Shown: positions 1 through 8,244, counted from the first letter of the stretch. The stretch: 64,000 nucleotides of DNA from Thermacetogenium phaeum DSM 12270 (GCF_000305935.1 NC_018870.1:2217001-2281000); one strand, 5' to 3'. The notes: a model not told the origin generated them from the sequence alone. Program-made: numbers and translations.

Positions 1-454
1 CCAGGGCCAAAACGGCCTCACGCCTCCTGCCGCTGTAGAGATCCTTGACCATGGCCGTTGCCACAGAACCGGCGGCACTACCTCCCACTGCCTGGAAGAC
101 GCGAAAGACGATCAAGAGATAAATGCTCTCGGCACAGGCGCATAAGGAGCTCGCCGCCGTGTAGACGGCCAGACCAATGAGCAGGATGGGCTTTCTCCCG
201 TATTTATCGCTTAAAGGACCCCAGAGCAGCGTGCCGGCGCTGAAAAAAAGGAAAAACAGGATCAGGGTGAGGTTCGTCAGGTGTACGGAAGCCCGGAAGT
301 ACTCCGCGATACCGGGCAGGGACGGAAGATAGAGGTCCGTGGAAAGAGGAACGAAGGCGCTCAGCAGACCGAGCAGGGCGAGCAATCCCTTTTCCCCTAA
401 GTATTTCTGCTTGCGGTTGATGTTGACGTCCGGAATCGACTCGGTTCTTAGCAT
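1..454 (-). CDS. Bcr/CflA-family MFS drug efflux transporter (partial, 3' end outside window)
   Basis: The minus-strand reading frame opens at ATG 454, eight bases after a GAAGGAG ribosome binding site, and runs off the left edge with about 151 residues visible. The N-terminus reads MLRTESIPDVN, then a first membrane helix followed by STDLYLPSLP, which is typical of helix 1 in Bcr/CflA exporters. MFS motif A (GPLSDKYGRKP) lies between helices 2 and 3, followed by a helix 4 segment with VFRVFQAVGGS. The family exports drugs or small metabolites by proton antiport in the cytoplasmic membrane. The substrate cannot be told from sequence. It stands alone here, with a decayed ABC ATPase upstream. 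Confidence 0.85.
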   Translation of the reverse strand, partial: MLRTESIPDVNINRKQKYLGEKGLLALLGLLSAFVPLSTDLYLPSLPGIAEYFRASVHLTNLTLILFFLFFSAGTLLWGPLSDKYGRKPILLIGLAVYTAASSLCACAESIYLLIVFRVFQAVGGSAAGSVATAMVKDLYSGRRREAVLAL

Positions 455-633
455 TTCTTCTCCTTCATACAGTTAAGATAAATATATTTCATGAAACTCG
501 AACGTTAACAGTTAACCCCATCATTTCTGACTAAAGATGTCACTAGAAAATTGTAATCAGATAAAAAAATAAAATCAATGGTAAGAGATCTACACGAGGG
601 CACCTCACCGCATCTCACTCCGTTCGTTATCCT

Positions 634-868
634 GTGCATTGTTTATTTCGTGGTTGGGATCTGCTGAAGCAGGAAAAAACCGGGGCAGGGGTTCTGATGT
701 CCGCACACGCCCTAGATACAGCAGAAAAGGTATGTGATTCCATTTATATTGATCTCAAAAGGAAAACTGCTGATGAGAGAAAACCTGACACAAATTCGGC
801 AAACCTGCGGACTGCCGGAGGGATCCCTGCTGAAGTGTTTTAATAAACTGCTGGAAAACAGCCGATGA
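634..868 (+). pseudogene. Remnant of an ABC-2 type transporter ATP-binding subunit (C-terminal part)
   Basis: Two reading frames together resemble the C-terminus of an ABC exporter ATPase. The first (about 690-765) gives GVLMSAHALDTAEKVCDSIY, the switch (H-loop) region that follows the D-loop. A second frame from 773 to 868 gives LTQIRQTCGLPEGSLLKCF, like the usual tail of such subunits. Walker A, the signature motif and Walker B are absent, and a frameshift separates the pieces. It is a dead fragment. The 317 bases that follow (869-1185) contain no convincing gene. Confidence 0.55.
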
Positions 869-1185
869 CACCAAAACAGCTTTTTTACAATGGCTTCGAT
901 CAGTGTGAAAATTAAAATACACCGCATGGAGCACAAGCATTGATTGGGCAGCAGCTCTCTACATCATTATCCCAGGTCTTATCATAGCAGCTATCTGCGA
1001 CTGTGGAGCCACCTACCTGCCTGGTCAGTGGGGCCGTCCACAAACACACCTTCACTGCTATTATGTAACAAAATGGGTGGCATGGAAACATTTCGTTTGC
1101 CACCATACAGAATAGGGAATGTAACTTCAAACAGAAAATGCTGCCCGCTAATAGTAATAACAATAATACAAGCCCTGACGCATTA

Positions 1186-1626
1186 TTAGTATTTACGCAG
1201 GTAATAGATATAATGCCCGAAATAGATAACAACCACAGCCAGGAGAAAGATACACGCCTCTATGGGGACCTTTCCGCTGCTGCCTGTTTCACCACCGATA
1301 TAAGCCAGAAGAAGCAGGCACCCCCAAAGAATAGTGACATGGGCTGTTTTCCCGGTGATATACTCGGCGCGTTCATCGGGCTGGAGGGAAGCAGCACTCA
1401 CAGCACCAGATTTTAGTTTGACTACCTTTTTGGCGGAAACCAGCATCATAATGATGTAAATTATCGCACCCGCAAGCCAGAAGAGTGTTACAGGAGAATC
1501 AAGTTCATTTCGGAAATAAGAGATCACAAACCAGATCACTGCTCCCAACAGATAGATTCCCCCGAAAATGATATAGGTGTAAAGAGCTTTAAGTGTGCTT
1601 TCCTTCTTTCTCATCTTCCCATTCAC
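1186..1626 (-). CDS. Four-helix integral membrane protein partnered with XRE regulator
   Basis: A 146-residue protein with a basic N-terminus (MNGKMRKKES) and four hydrophobic segments, at roughly residues 17-37, 47-64, 97-113 and 123-141. I recognise no enzymatic motif. It starts 11 bases after the stop of the small XRE regulator gene, so the two almost surely share one transcript. Pairs of a short XRE repressor and a small four-helix membrane protein are common in Firmicutes, but their job is mostly unknown. The function is left open; the pairing and autoregulated promoter suggest a stress or membrane-state response. Confidence 0.6.
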   Translation of the reverse strand: MNGKMRKKESTLKALYTYIIFGGIYLLGAVIWFVISYFRNELDSPVTLFWLAGAIIYIIMMLVSAKKVVKLKSGAVSAASLQPDERAEYITGKTAHVTILWGCLLLLAYIGGETGSSGKVPIEACIFLLAVVVIYFGHYIYYLRKY

Positions 1627-1637
1627 CTCTCTCAGTC

Positions 1638-1844
1638 CTATTCCCAGTCAGTGCTTTCCAGTTGAAAAACCTCTTCCAAAGGCACCTTGAAAACATGTGC
1701 CAATTTTAGGGCAAGCACAATAGAGGGTTTGTACCGGCCCGCCTCCAGGGAGTTGATGGTTTGACGTGAAACCTGGACTAAAGATGCCAAATGTTCCTGT
1801 GTCCAACCTCTTTGCTCACGCATTGCGCGGATGTTATTGATCAA
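1638..1844 (-). CDS. Small XRE-family helix-turn-helix repressor
   Basis: A short regulator, nearly all one HTH_3 domain: IRAMREQRGWTQEHLA, then VSRQTINSLEAGRYKPS, the helix-turn-helix core. I place the start at TTG 1844 (68 residues, MINNIRAMREQ) because a GGTGGTG ribosome site lies six bases upstream. The longer reading from 1871 would begin inside the downstream palindrome. Two identical-spacing palindromes overlap its promoter, so it likely represses itself and the membrane protein gene that follows. Confidence 0.8.
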   Translation of the reverse strand: MINNIRAMREQRGWTQEHLASLVQVSRQTINSLEAGRYKPSIVLALKLAHVFKVPLEEVFQLESTDWE

Positions 1845-1861
1845 TATTTCACCACCACACT

Positions 1862-1923
1862 TGTAAAGCATGCTTTACATCATTATAGCAAAGAGGACGA
1901 TCTATGTAAAGTCTGTTTTACAT
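1862..1923. promoter_or_regulatory. Twin operators TGTAAA-N6-TTTACA
   Basis: Two inverted repeats with the same half-sites and the same 6-base spacer lie at 1862-1879 and 1905-1922, with centres 43 bases apart (about four helical turns). The first is a perfect 18-base palindrome sitting around the expected transcription start; the second overlaps the -35 box. This is a layout expected for cooperative autorepression by the adjacent XRE protein; the assignment to that protein is inference. Confidence 0.7.
1882..1910 (-). promoter_or_regulatory. Sigma-A type promoter of the XRE/membrane protein operon
   Basis: On the minus strand, -35 TTTACA (1910-1905) and a perfect -10 TATAAT (1887-1882) are separated by exactly 17 bases. 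It lies about 40 bases upstream of the XRE start codon. The -35 box is itself one arm of the upstream operator. Confidence 0.75.
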
Positions 1924-2325
1924 CTCCAGTGCATTTTTTCTTAAGAGGCAAAAACTCTTCACGCTTGGTGGTCTATACTACCTTTCTTCCCGGTGGCTTA
2001 TCCTTCTACAAGATAAATGTTCCCCACTTTAAAACCTCAGATAGTGCAGGTAAACATGTTAATGGGGTCATATAGAGAAATATGTCAATATATCACCAGG
2101 TAGTTATATCACCGTGTAACTTTACCACTATATCACTAAAAAACAATATGCTGACTTGCTGGAATGTGACTATGCTGAAAAAAATTATAAAGGTATGAGC
2201 AACGTGAAAAACAACCTCACACCACCTGCTAAACCCAGTAATTACTATTGAAAATATAAGCCCAGCGATAACTATTTTTCAAAGGTTACATGAACGAGCC
2301 TTTTCCCTCTCACTTCCACCCGGGT
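1924..2325. other. Gene-free stretch with short TATATCAC direct repeats
   Basis: No convincing gene. TATATCACY occurs three times at 2089-2097, 2105-2113 and 2129-2137 in an AT-rich segment. It may be a regulator site cluster or chance. Confidence 0.35.
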
Positions 2326-2844
2326 TTAGATAGACTTTTCGCACGTCCAGGCGAAACGCCAGTATTCAGGATCCTTCCACCAGCACCAGTTATTAGGCAT
2401 TCCCCAACGCCTGATCGCCGGAAAACCGGACATGCTTCCAATTAGGATCAGCCGCTGAACGAGCTTAGGATGTTCTATCGCAAAAGCCAGGGCGCATAGA
2501 CTACCCATACTGTGGCCAATTACGTCCACACTTCCAGAAACTTGGCAGGCATTCAAGGTCTCCTCCGCGCATGCCAACATCTCCGGCAAATCCACTTGGG
2601 CAGGTCTTGTGGATCGGTATGCACCCAGTGGATCAAAAGTGATTACCTTTCTATCCAAGCTTACAAGCAGACTTGTCAATGCCCCTTCGGCCATAGATGT
2701 TGTCGTAAAACCATGTGGATAGGGCATAAGCAATATTGGATCGTCTTGTCCAATACAATAGATTGCTAAACCATCCTTGATTATGGTTGGTTCGACAGAA
2801 GTGTTATTGGCTTTGTCAAAAGCAACATTTTGCATGCCAATCAT
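2326..2844 (-). pseudogene. Truncated alpha/beta hydrolase
   Basis: 172 residues with a clear alpha/beta-hydrolase core: an HGF turn near the oxyanion region (PYPHGFTTTSMAEG), FDPLGAYRST, and the nucleophile elbow GHSMGS with its serine. The family usually runs 250-300 residues with a downstream Asp and His. Here the frame stops soon after SGFPAIRRWG, so the catalytic Asp and His are missing. No other frame downstream restores them. It is most likely a 3'-truncated gene; a short non-catalytic relict cannot be excluded. Confidence 0.6.
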
Positions 2845-3008
2845 TAGTATTCACCTTCACCATATGTTTCATAGAATAATTCAACTTCGTCTAATGTTTT
2901 TAAGATCATTTCGTTACCATCCAAGCTTTCAAGATTTGCTGATCTTGGTCATCAGTCGGGAAGCCCATCTATCTGAAGATCCAAGCGAGCCCTTATCACT
3001 AACTTGTC

Positions 3009-4508
3009 TCAACTGCTTTCTCTTTCCCAAAAAGCGGTCAGCAGGTCCAGGACGATAAAGAAAATCATTCCTGCCAGGCATAGCCACCCGACCCAGTCAC
3101 CCAGAAAGATGGCAGGCGCGTTTGCTGTTCCCAACGGAACATCAGCCACCAGCGTTGCCGGCTCAGAGACAGGCTTGACTGCCCGCTTAATGATGCGCCC
3201 GTAAGGGTCAATGATAGCCGAGTCGAAGGCAATATCAGCCTTGACCATCGCAACACGGTTCTCTACGGCGCGGAAGACAACGTGACTGTAATGCTTGGCA
3301 GCGATGGCCGGCCAGTCAAAGGATGGTACGGCAATGAGTTGCACTCCGTTACGGGCCACCCGGCGCGCCGTGTCGGTGAAGTCCAGGTCGTAACAGATGA
3401 TGGTACCCAGTCGGCCGAGGGTTGTGTTGTAGACCGGGTAACTGCCGCGGGTCAGGCTGGTCTCACCGGCAAAGGCAACTGGATGGTCCTTGCCGTAAAC
3501 GCCCAGGAACTCACCTTCTGGTGCAAGAACCGTCACCTCGTTCCGCAGCCCCTGTTCGGTCCGTATTCCGTAGCCTATGACCAGGTAGGTCCCGGTTTCA
3601 AACGCGAGCGCTCGTAATTCTTCGGTATGTTCCACTTGCGGGTCAAATGGCAACGCACCCTCGTTCCAGACAATCAACTTCGCACCCTGTGCGGCAGCCC
3701 GGCGGGTCTGAGCGTATAACCATTGCAGACCTTCTTCGCTGCGAATACGGATGGCGGGTTGGACGGCCGCCACTCGGACGTCCGGTGCCGGAGCGTCCAG
3801 CAACGCCATGCTCAGCCCGATCCAGGCTGCCAGGGCAGCCCCCACGCCAACCAGCCAGCTCCGCGCATGATGGAGGGCGACTGGTTGAAAAGCGGAATCA
3901 AGCCGCCAGCACCGGTCAAAGAGGGCCAGCGTTACCTGAGCCAGGGCGTAGTTTGTCAGCAGGATAAGCAGGCTGAGACCGTAGATGCCGAAGACGCTCA
4001 CCGGTTGAATCAGCCAGGGCTGCTCGTAGAGAGCGTAGGCAGCAAAGCCCCATGTGCCTATCACCGGCACGAAGCCCCGGATCATCTCAATACCCACCCA
4101 GAGCGCCGCCCCCTGGAATACAAACCAGCGGTAACAGGTACGCTCGTGAAAGGCACGCTCGCGCCCGCCGACCAGTGCGGCAACGATACCGATCATTAGC
4201 GGCAGCCAGCGCATGTACCAGACGCTGTTGGCAAACATATTGCTAAAGTAGCCCCAGAAAAAGCCGCCGACGCTCACACCCGTGGCCAGGCCGGAGAGGC
4301 AGCGGGGAAGGATCCGGTGCTGGGCCACGAGCATCGGCACAAGCCCGACCCAGATCAGCAACCACAGGTCATAGGGCGGAAAAGCCAGGATGAACAAAGC
4401 AGCGCTTAGTGCAGCCAAAACCAGGCCAATTACGCTCCGCACCCAGAATTGTCGTCGATATGTCTTTTCGGTAGCACTATCAGTTACTATAGCTGTTTTC
4501 ATTCTCAA
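3009..4508 (-). CDS. lnt: Apolipoprotein N-acyltransferase-like protein (membrane CN hydrolase)
   Basis: A 499-residue protein with about six to eight membrane helices in the first 235 residues, then a carbon-nitrogen hydrolase domain (about 243-460), and a last helix at 470-492. This is the Lnt architecture. The nitrilase triad is visible: E283 in IVWNEGALPFD, K340 in VYGKDHPVAF, and C372 in TIICYDLDF. Lnt adds the third acyl chain to the lipoprotein N-terminal cysteine on the outer face of the membrane. Classical Lnt is rare in Firmicutes, which usually use Lit or Lns, so an Lnt-like acyltransferase of other specificity is possible. The gene stands alone among mobile debris, which suggests it was acquired. 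Confidence 0.75.
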   Translation of the reverse strand: MRMKTAIVTDSATEKTYRRQFWVRSVIGLVLAALSAALFILAFPPYDLWLLIWVGLVPMLVAQHRILPRCLSGLATGVSVGGFFWGYFSNMFANSVWYMRWLPLMIGIVAALVGGRERAFHERTCYRWFVFQGAALWVGIEMIRGFVPVIGTWGFAAYALYEQPWLIQPVSVFGIYGLSLLILLTNYALAQVTLALFDRCWRLDSAFQPVALHHARSWLVGVGAALAAWIGLSMALLDAPAPDVRVAAVQPAIRIRSEEGLQWLYAQTRRAAAQGAKLIVWNEGALPFDPQVEHTEELRALAFETGTYLVIGYGIRTEQGLRNEVTVLAPEGEFLGVYGKDHPVAFAGETSLTRGSYPVYNTTLGRLGTIICYDLDFTDTARRVARNGVQLIAVPSFDWPAIAAKHYSHVVFRAVENRVAMVKADIAFDSAIIDPYGRIIKRAVKPVSEPATLVADVPLGTANAPAIFLGDWVGWLCLAGMIFFIVLDLLTAFWERESS

Positions 4509-4620
4509 CTCCCCGGGGTTGCAGTAACCACCTAGTTGCCCCTGAAAAAAAACGATTTAAAACTCATCTTCCCTTGACATTGTTTTACAAAATCATCGGG
4601 TATCTCCTTCGGGGTTTTTC

Positions 4621-4773
4621 CTACATCAGGCTGGCTATTCTCTGTAGGTTATAGACAAATATCCCGTTTGTCACCCAGGTTTTGGTTCCCTCATAGCCTC
4701 TGGACAGACTACGCCTGAGGCGTCCCAAGACCTGCAATATAAGCAGCACTTTTACATCCGTGATCGGTTTACC
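4621..4773 (-). pseudogene. C-terminal remnant of a DDE transposase
   Basis: A minus-strand open stretch without a start codon reads GKPITDVKVLLILQ, then RRSLSRGYEGTKTWVTNGIF and YNLQRIASLM before a TAG. The tail pattern (residues such as KTWV..GIF.YNL) is that of the C-terminus of a DDE transposase. The rest of the gene is missing. With the IS66 fragment directly upstream it marks nested transposon decay. The flanking gap (4509-4620) shows nothing else. Confidence 0.45.
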
Positions 4774-4831
4774 AGCTAATGTTATTCAGTGCCATTAAAT
4801 CCCTGGGAATTAGCCGCTGTCACCTTGTCCT

Positions 4832-5825
4832 TTACCCAGGATCCGATGCACATGATCTTGAACCGGCGGTCCTGCCGGGATAGATCCTGATGCTCTTTGT
4901 GTTGCCCGTGATCCCGAGCACGGTGTGTATCTTAAGCTCGGCTTTGCCCCTTGCCCGGGGAACTGTTTGGCCAGCTTCGTGGAAGGGATTTAACCCGTTT
5001 TCTTTTGCCGTTTCTATGATACTGTAGGTAATGGCACTGGCTTTAGCACCCCGCGGGGTGTTGGCAAACAACCAGTTCTTGCGGCCAATGACGAAGGGCT
5101 TGATGGAGCGCTCGCTGCGTTTGTTGTCGAGTTCCAGACGCCCGTCTTGCAAAAAGGCTACGAGTTTATCCCACTGGCCCAGGCAATAGTAAATCGCCTG
5201 CCCAAAAGTGCTTTTGGGCAGTACCCGGGATTTCTGGGTTTTTAGCCATGCCAAAAAGGCGTCCAGCACTGGTTTGCTGCGCACCTGGCGGTTTTGATAT
5301 CGTTCTTCCGGCGTTTTATCTTTCAACTCGCCCTCTATGGCAAAAAGCCGGTTGCAGTAATCCAGCCCCTCCCGGGCGGCTACGGGTGCATTGCGTTTAT
5401 CTTCCGGCAGGGCCTTTAAGGCTTCGTCGAACTTGCGCCGGGCATGGACCCAGCAGCCGACCAGGGTGACATTGACAAGCTCATTGTAGCCAGCATAGCC
5501 GTCAACGTGCAAATAACCCTTAAAACCTGCCAGGAAGCGGCGGGGGTGTTTGCCGGCCCGGGTGGTCTGGTAGTCGTAAAGGATTATAGGAGGTCCGTCC
5601 CGCCCGGTACGATCTCTTCCTTCTCGCAGCGGCGGCAGGAATAGACGTAGCGCACATGTTTAACCACTTTCACCTGGGCCGGGATGACCTTAAGTTCCTG
5701 CCGCACCTCGGTGCTCATCTCATGCAGGGGACCGCCGCAGCACGGGCAGACCCGCTCTTCTTCCGGCAGGCGGTGCTCTACTACGTCGGATCGGTCCTGG
5801 AAAAGATAACGGAAATCTTTTCTTG
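4832..5825 (-). pseudogene. IS66-family transposase, internally deleted
   Basis: The C-terminal part (4832-5512, 226 residues) is a good IS66 DDE domain: VDGYAGYNELV, WVHARRKFDEA, LDNKRSERSIKPFVIGRKNW and TPRGAKASAITYSIIETAKEN. Upstream, separate frames give LYDYQTTRAGKHPRRFLAGF, continuing into the catalytic domain. Before that comes the IS66 zinc-finger segment (CPCCGG, then [13 protein letters not shown]). About 90 residues that normally lie between these parts are missing, and a stop follows the zinc-finger segment. The element is therefore dead. I do not see IS66 accessory orfs or clear terminal repeats. Confidence 0.75.
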
Positions 5826-5933
5826 CAATTCAGCGGCGTACAACATTCCTCGGGAGTGCCTTGGGTTACCAGCGCTCTCCAACTGTTTAGATATTCTATC
5901 CCTTGATTCAAAGGTCCGTGCTGTCATACATTA

Positions 5934-6070
5934 TGTGACACAGCTTGAGCCCTTGTCTCTCAAGGTTTTTCGACGCTTTTGTGATACATCAGCCCTCTTT
6001 TGCGAGGTTCGGTGTGACACATCCCTATTCCTTGTGCCGCCAGGGGACCCTGCGCTTCCTGTGACACATG
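5934..6070 (+). repeat. Four direct copies of TGTGAYACAK
   Basis: TGTGACACAG at 5934, TGTGATACATC at 5980, TGTGACACATC at 6013 and TGTGACACATG at 6060, spaced 46, 33 and 47 bases. Several repeats of this type in one end are typical of IS21/IS481-like transposon termini, so this may be a leftover transposon end. No associated transposase survives here. Confidence 0.45.
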
Positions 6071-6094
6071 ATTGTTTATGAAAGCTCTTCTTTA

Positions 6095-6286
6095 TCAGGA
6101 CTGCCTTGAACCTCTTCTTACGGTTTCTTCTACGCTGCTCAGCTGTCCGTCGATTTCGTTGAGCGTCTTCTTGATGGCCAGCCAGCGAACTGGGTGTAAA
6201 GGGATTGCATGGAGCTGCTCTTCAAGATTGACAAACCTGTCTTTGAGATTTTTGCATAATGCCAGCGTTTTCTTAACGGCAAATGA
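6095..6286 (-). pseudogene. Headless coding fragment, function unknown
   Basis: A 63-codon minus-strand frame with protein-like composition (KKTLALCKNLKDRFVNLEEQ, then LAIKKTLNEIDGQLSSVEET) but a stop directly before it and no start codon inside. The pattern is amphipathic helix, possibly coiled coil. I take it as the tail of a lost gene. Confidence 0.3.
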
Positions 6287-6306
6287 TACCTAAAATTTTT
6301 TGTATG

Positions 6307-6480
6307 CTACTCCAATAGGCTGAAATTATTTCTATGCCGGTCAAACTTCGGGCGTAGCGCCACCGTGCCGTCTGCCCTGACGTTGCAAAAGTTGATAGTG
6401 TACCGTCCCGCGTTTTCCTGCAGTTTGCCGAAAGAAGCAGTGCTGCGAAAAGTGCGGCCTTCATGTCCAGTATCTCTCAC
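6307..6480 (-). CDS. Small 57-residue protein translationally coupled to the upstream gene
   Basis: The GTG start at 6480 overlaps the TGA stop of the 229-residue gene upstream (GTGA arrangement), with a GGAAGGGGC stretch about a dozen bases before it. The product begins MRDTGHEGRTFRSTAS and contains LQENAGRYTINFCNVRADG and ALRPKFDRH. It is basic, has no membrane segment, and reads like a genuine small folded protein rather than random sequence. I recognise no family. The overlap implies it is made together with, and may act with, its neighbour. Confidence 0.5.
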   Translation of the reverse strand: MRDTGHEGRTFRSTASFGKLQENAGRYTINFCNVRADGTVALRPKFDRHRNNFSLLE

Positions 6481-7166
6481 GGATTTTCGCCCCTTCCAAG
6501 GACAGCTCTCGTAAGCTCCTGGACTTCCCCCGCGGGGGATTCGAAGAGACGCCGCAATTCGGAATTAATTCCAGTATAAGGTCTTCTCCAGGGAGATAAG
6601 CCCTTCCATGCCCTCAATTGGCCTGCCAACCACAGGTACCGGTCGAGTTCCCGGGTGGTCACGGGAAAATCCAGGGCATCCTTCAACGCTGAAAAGCCCG
6701 CCGCAAACTGCTCATACGAGAGCCCTTCCCTGCCCTTCCCATTCAAATGGTATGTGAGCATCTTAACCGCATACGAGTCGTAAATCGGAAATTGATTCGG
6801 ATCAATAAAAAAGTGGGCGAATTTGGACGCAAAACTCCGAAACGTCCATGTTATGTGCTTTGACCCCCTGACAAATTTCACCTTTGCCAGCTCCTCTACG
6901 AGGGCGGGTGTAGCCGGTACCGCGGTATTTCCCAAGACGCTGCATAAGTGTTCGGCCAACTCTGCTACGGCGTAAACCTGGGTTCCGTAGAGGGCGTTGA
7001 CGGCTGCCGCTTTGAGCAGGATCGATTTAAAATCGAAGCCCGGAAAAGACCGGGCAAGGGAATCCAGCGCCTCATCCGTCGCCTGCCACCCCTTGCATTT
7101 CTGGTACAACTGCAGGGCAGCTTCCATCTGCCGGCGCTGGAGAGGAACGGCCGGTTTTTTAGCCAT
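6477..7166 (-). CDS. Uncharacterised 229-residue protein
   Basis: Basic N-terminus (MAKKPAVPLQRRQ), mostly helical, no signal peptide or membrane segment. The most distinctive stretch is SFASKFAHFFIDPNQFPIYD followed by SYAVKML, a pattern I associate with uncharacterised DNA-glycosylase-like helical proteins, but I cannot assign it. A second conserved-looking motif is RELDRYLWLAGQLRAWK. The gene sits alone in an accessory zone with a coupled 57-residue gene downstream. No function is claimed. Confidence 0.55.
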   Translation of the reverse strand: MAKKPAVPLQRRQMEAALQLYQKCKGWQATDEALDSLARSFPGFDFKSILLKAAAVNALYGTQVYAVAELAEHLCSVLGNTAVPATPALVEELAKVKFVRGSKHITWTFRSFASKFAHFFIDPNQFPIYDSYAVKMLTYHLNGKGREGLSYEQFAAGFSALKDALDFPVTTRELDRYLWLAGQLRAWKGLSPWRRPYTGINSELRRLFESPAGEVQELTRAVLGRGENP

Positions 7167-7273
7167 TACTCACTTCATCTCTTCCTGATACGATCTTCGT
7201 TTTTGGGCAATAAAAAAAGCCCCTCACCTGAACAGTGAAGAGTGTCGGAACAGAGACTATTCGGAGTAAGGAA

Positions 7274-7372
7274 TCACCTTATCCAGCGGAACGCGATATC
7301 TTCCCTGGTAGCAATAAGGTCGAACTCATGGTGATCCGCAGATGCAAGGCTGGCACCGATCCTTTTCCAATT
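7274..7372 (-). pseudogene. C-terminal scrap of a PIN-domain (VapC-like) toxin
   Basis: In the frame next to the antitoxin's tail the sequence reads ASLASADHHEFDLIATREDI then AFRWIR and stops. The ADHHEFD segment and the FRWIR end match the C-terminus of PIN-domain toxins. The N-terminal two thirds, including the first acidic residues, are gone. This is the broken partner of the upstream AbrB-like gene. Confidence 0.5.
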
Positions 7373-7553
7373 GCTTGGACTGCAGGTATTTTTCTACGTT
7401 AAAGCCCTTTCCCTTCAAAATCCCCCGTACCTCACGAATTGGATCTTCCACAGGTTTGAGAAGAAATCCCTCGCGCACCTCCACAATGGTTACTTGCTTG
7501 CCTTTCAGTTTTCGCGTTACCTCTGCCGGCAAATTTAGTTCGTCCGCATTCAC
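7326..7553 (-). CDS. AbrB/MazE-like antitoxin, tail fused to toxin remnant out of frame
   Basis: A GTG start at 7553 after AAAAGGAAT. The first 55 residues look like a swapped-hairpin AbrB-type antitoxin: LPAEVTRKLKGKQVTIVEVREG, then LLKPVEDPIREVRGILKGKG, the usual linker to a PIN toxin gene. The last residues (DRCQPCICGSP) are the toxin remnant read in the wrong frame, so the real C-terminus has been lost by deletion. The module is probably inactive, although the DNA-binding half may still be made. Confidence 0.6.
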   Translation of the reverse strand: MNADELNLPAEVTRKLKGKQVTIVEVREGFLLKPVEDPIREVRGILKGKGFNVEKYLQSKQLEKDRCQPCICGSP

Positions 7554-7580
7554 TTCGTGGATTCCTTTTAACGCCTACGG

Positions 7581-7940
7581 TTAAGGGTTATTTTTCATCC
7601 AGGTCCGAATGGCGACAAGTACTTCTTTTAAATCAGTCTCAGACGAGGCCAGTACGTTTTTCTCGTTATAAACATGCTTGTGATGTGGGTAGGTTTCTAT
7701 CTCTGGCCAATGCGGCGCATTGTCCCATCAAACTAGTAGTTTATCATTCTTGTCCTGCCAGTGATAGACGTATTTGCGTTTTTGGGCATCAAAAATGTAG
7801 TCCCGTACATGCAGTTTACTACCGTCATTAAAGGTAATTTCCAGTTGCAGAGCGCTGTCATTGCCCTCAACTTCAAAACGTAGAACTTCCAGGTGAGCAA
7901 TGATATCCGAAAACGATTTTAATATATTACCGATATGCAT
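7581..7940 (-). pseudogene. TumE-family (DUF6516) toxin with an in-frame TGA
   Basis: The first 70 codons (MHIGNILKSF ... RKYVYHWQDKNDKLLV) end at a TGA (7730-7728). The same frame continues without interruption for 47 more codons, WDNAPHWPEIETYPHHKHVY to TWMKNNP. The joined product of about 118 residues has the normal length and the conserved YHWQD...WDNAPHWPE...HHKH pattern of TumE-type toxins. The position of the TGA is usually Arg, so one C-to-T change in CGA explains it. The gene overlaps its partner by 14 bases. I treat it as a nonsense-mutated toxin. Confidence 0.65.
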
Positions 7941-8244
7941 TTTTTAGAACCTCTAATCGCTTCTGCCACAAAGCGAGGGTATTTTCCGCAAACTCCCAGT
8001 CCATTAAGTCGTTTTCTTCTTCAAAGACTTCTGCTCCAACAATACTATTTACCTTGCGTTGAAATTCCTGGAACGTTAGGCCATATTTCTTCCTGAATTT
8101 TGCACATTCGCGTTCATATCTACTAATCTTTGCAAGGGCGACCATTAAAGAAATCTCGCGGGTAGCCTCCTTCTCAGAAGCAAAACCGCCTTCGGCCAGA
8201 GTGCGAGCAATCACTTGATTAAGCTCAAAATTAAAACTTTCCAT
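7927..8244 (-). CDS. Probable antitoxin partner of the TumE-like toxin
   Basis: A 105-residue, charged, all-helical protein (MESFNFELNQVIARTLAEGG ... WQKRLEVLKNAYR) whose gene overlaps the start of the TumE-like gene by 14 bases. That is the usual order for these two-gene modules. The middle (SRYERECAKFRKKYGLTFQE) is typical of the partners encoded beside DUF6516 toxins. No DNA-binding motif is obvious to me. It remains intact although the toxin is nonsense-mutated, as expected when toxin loss is tolerated but antitoxin loss is not. Confidence 0.6.
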   Translation of the reverse strand: MESFNFELNQVIARTLAEGGFASEKEATREISLMVALAKISRYERECAKFRKKYGLTFQEFQRKVNSIVGAEVFEEENDLMDWEFAENTLALWQKRLEVLKNAYR

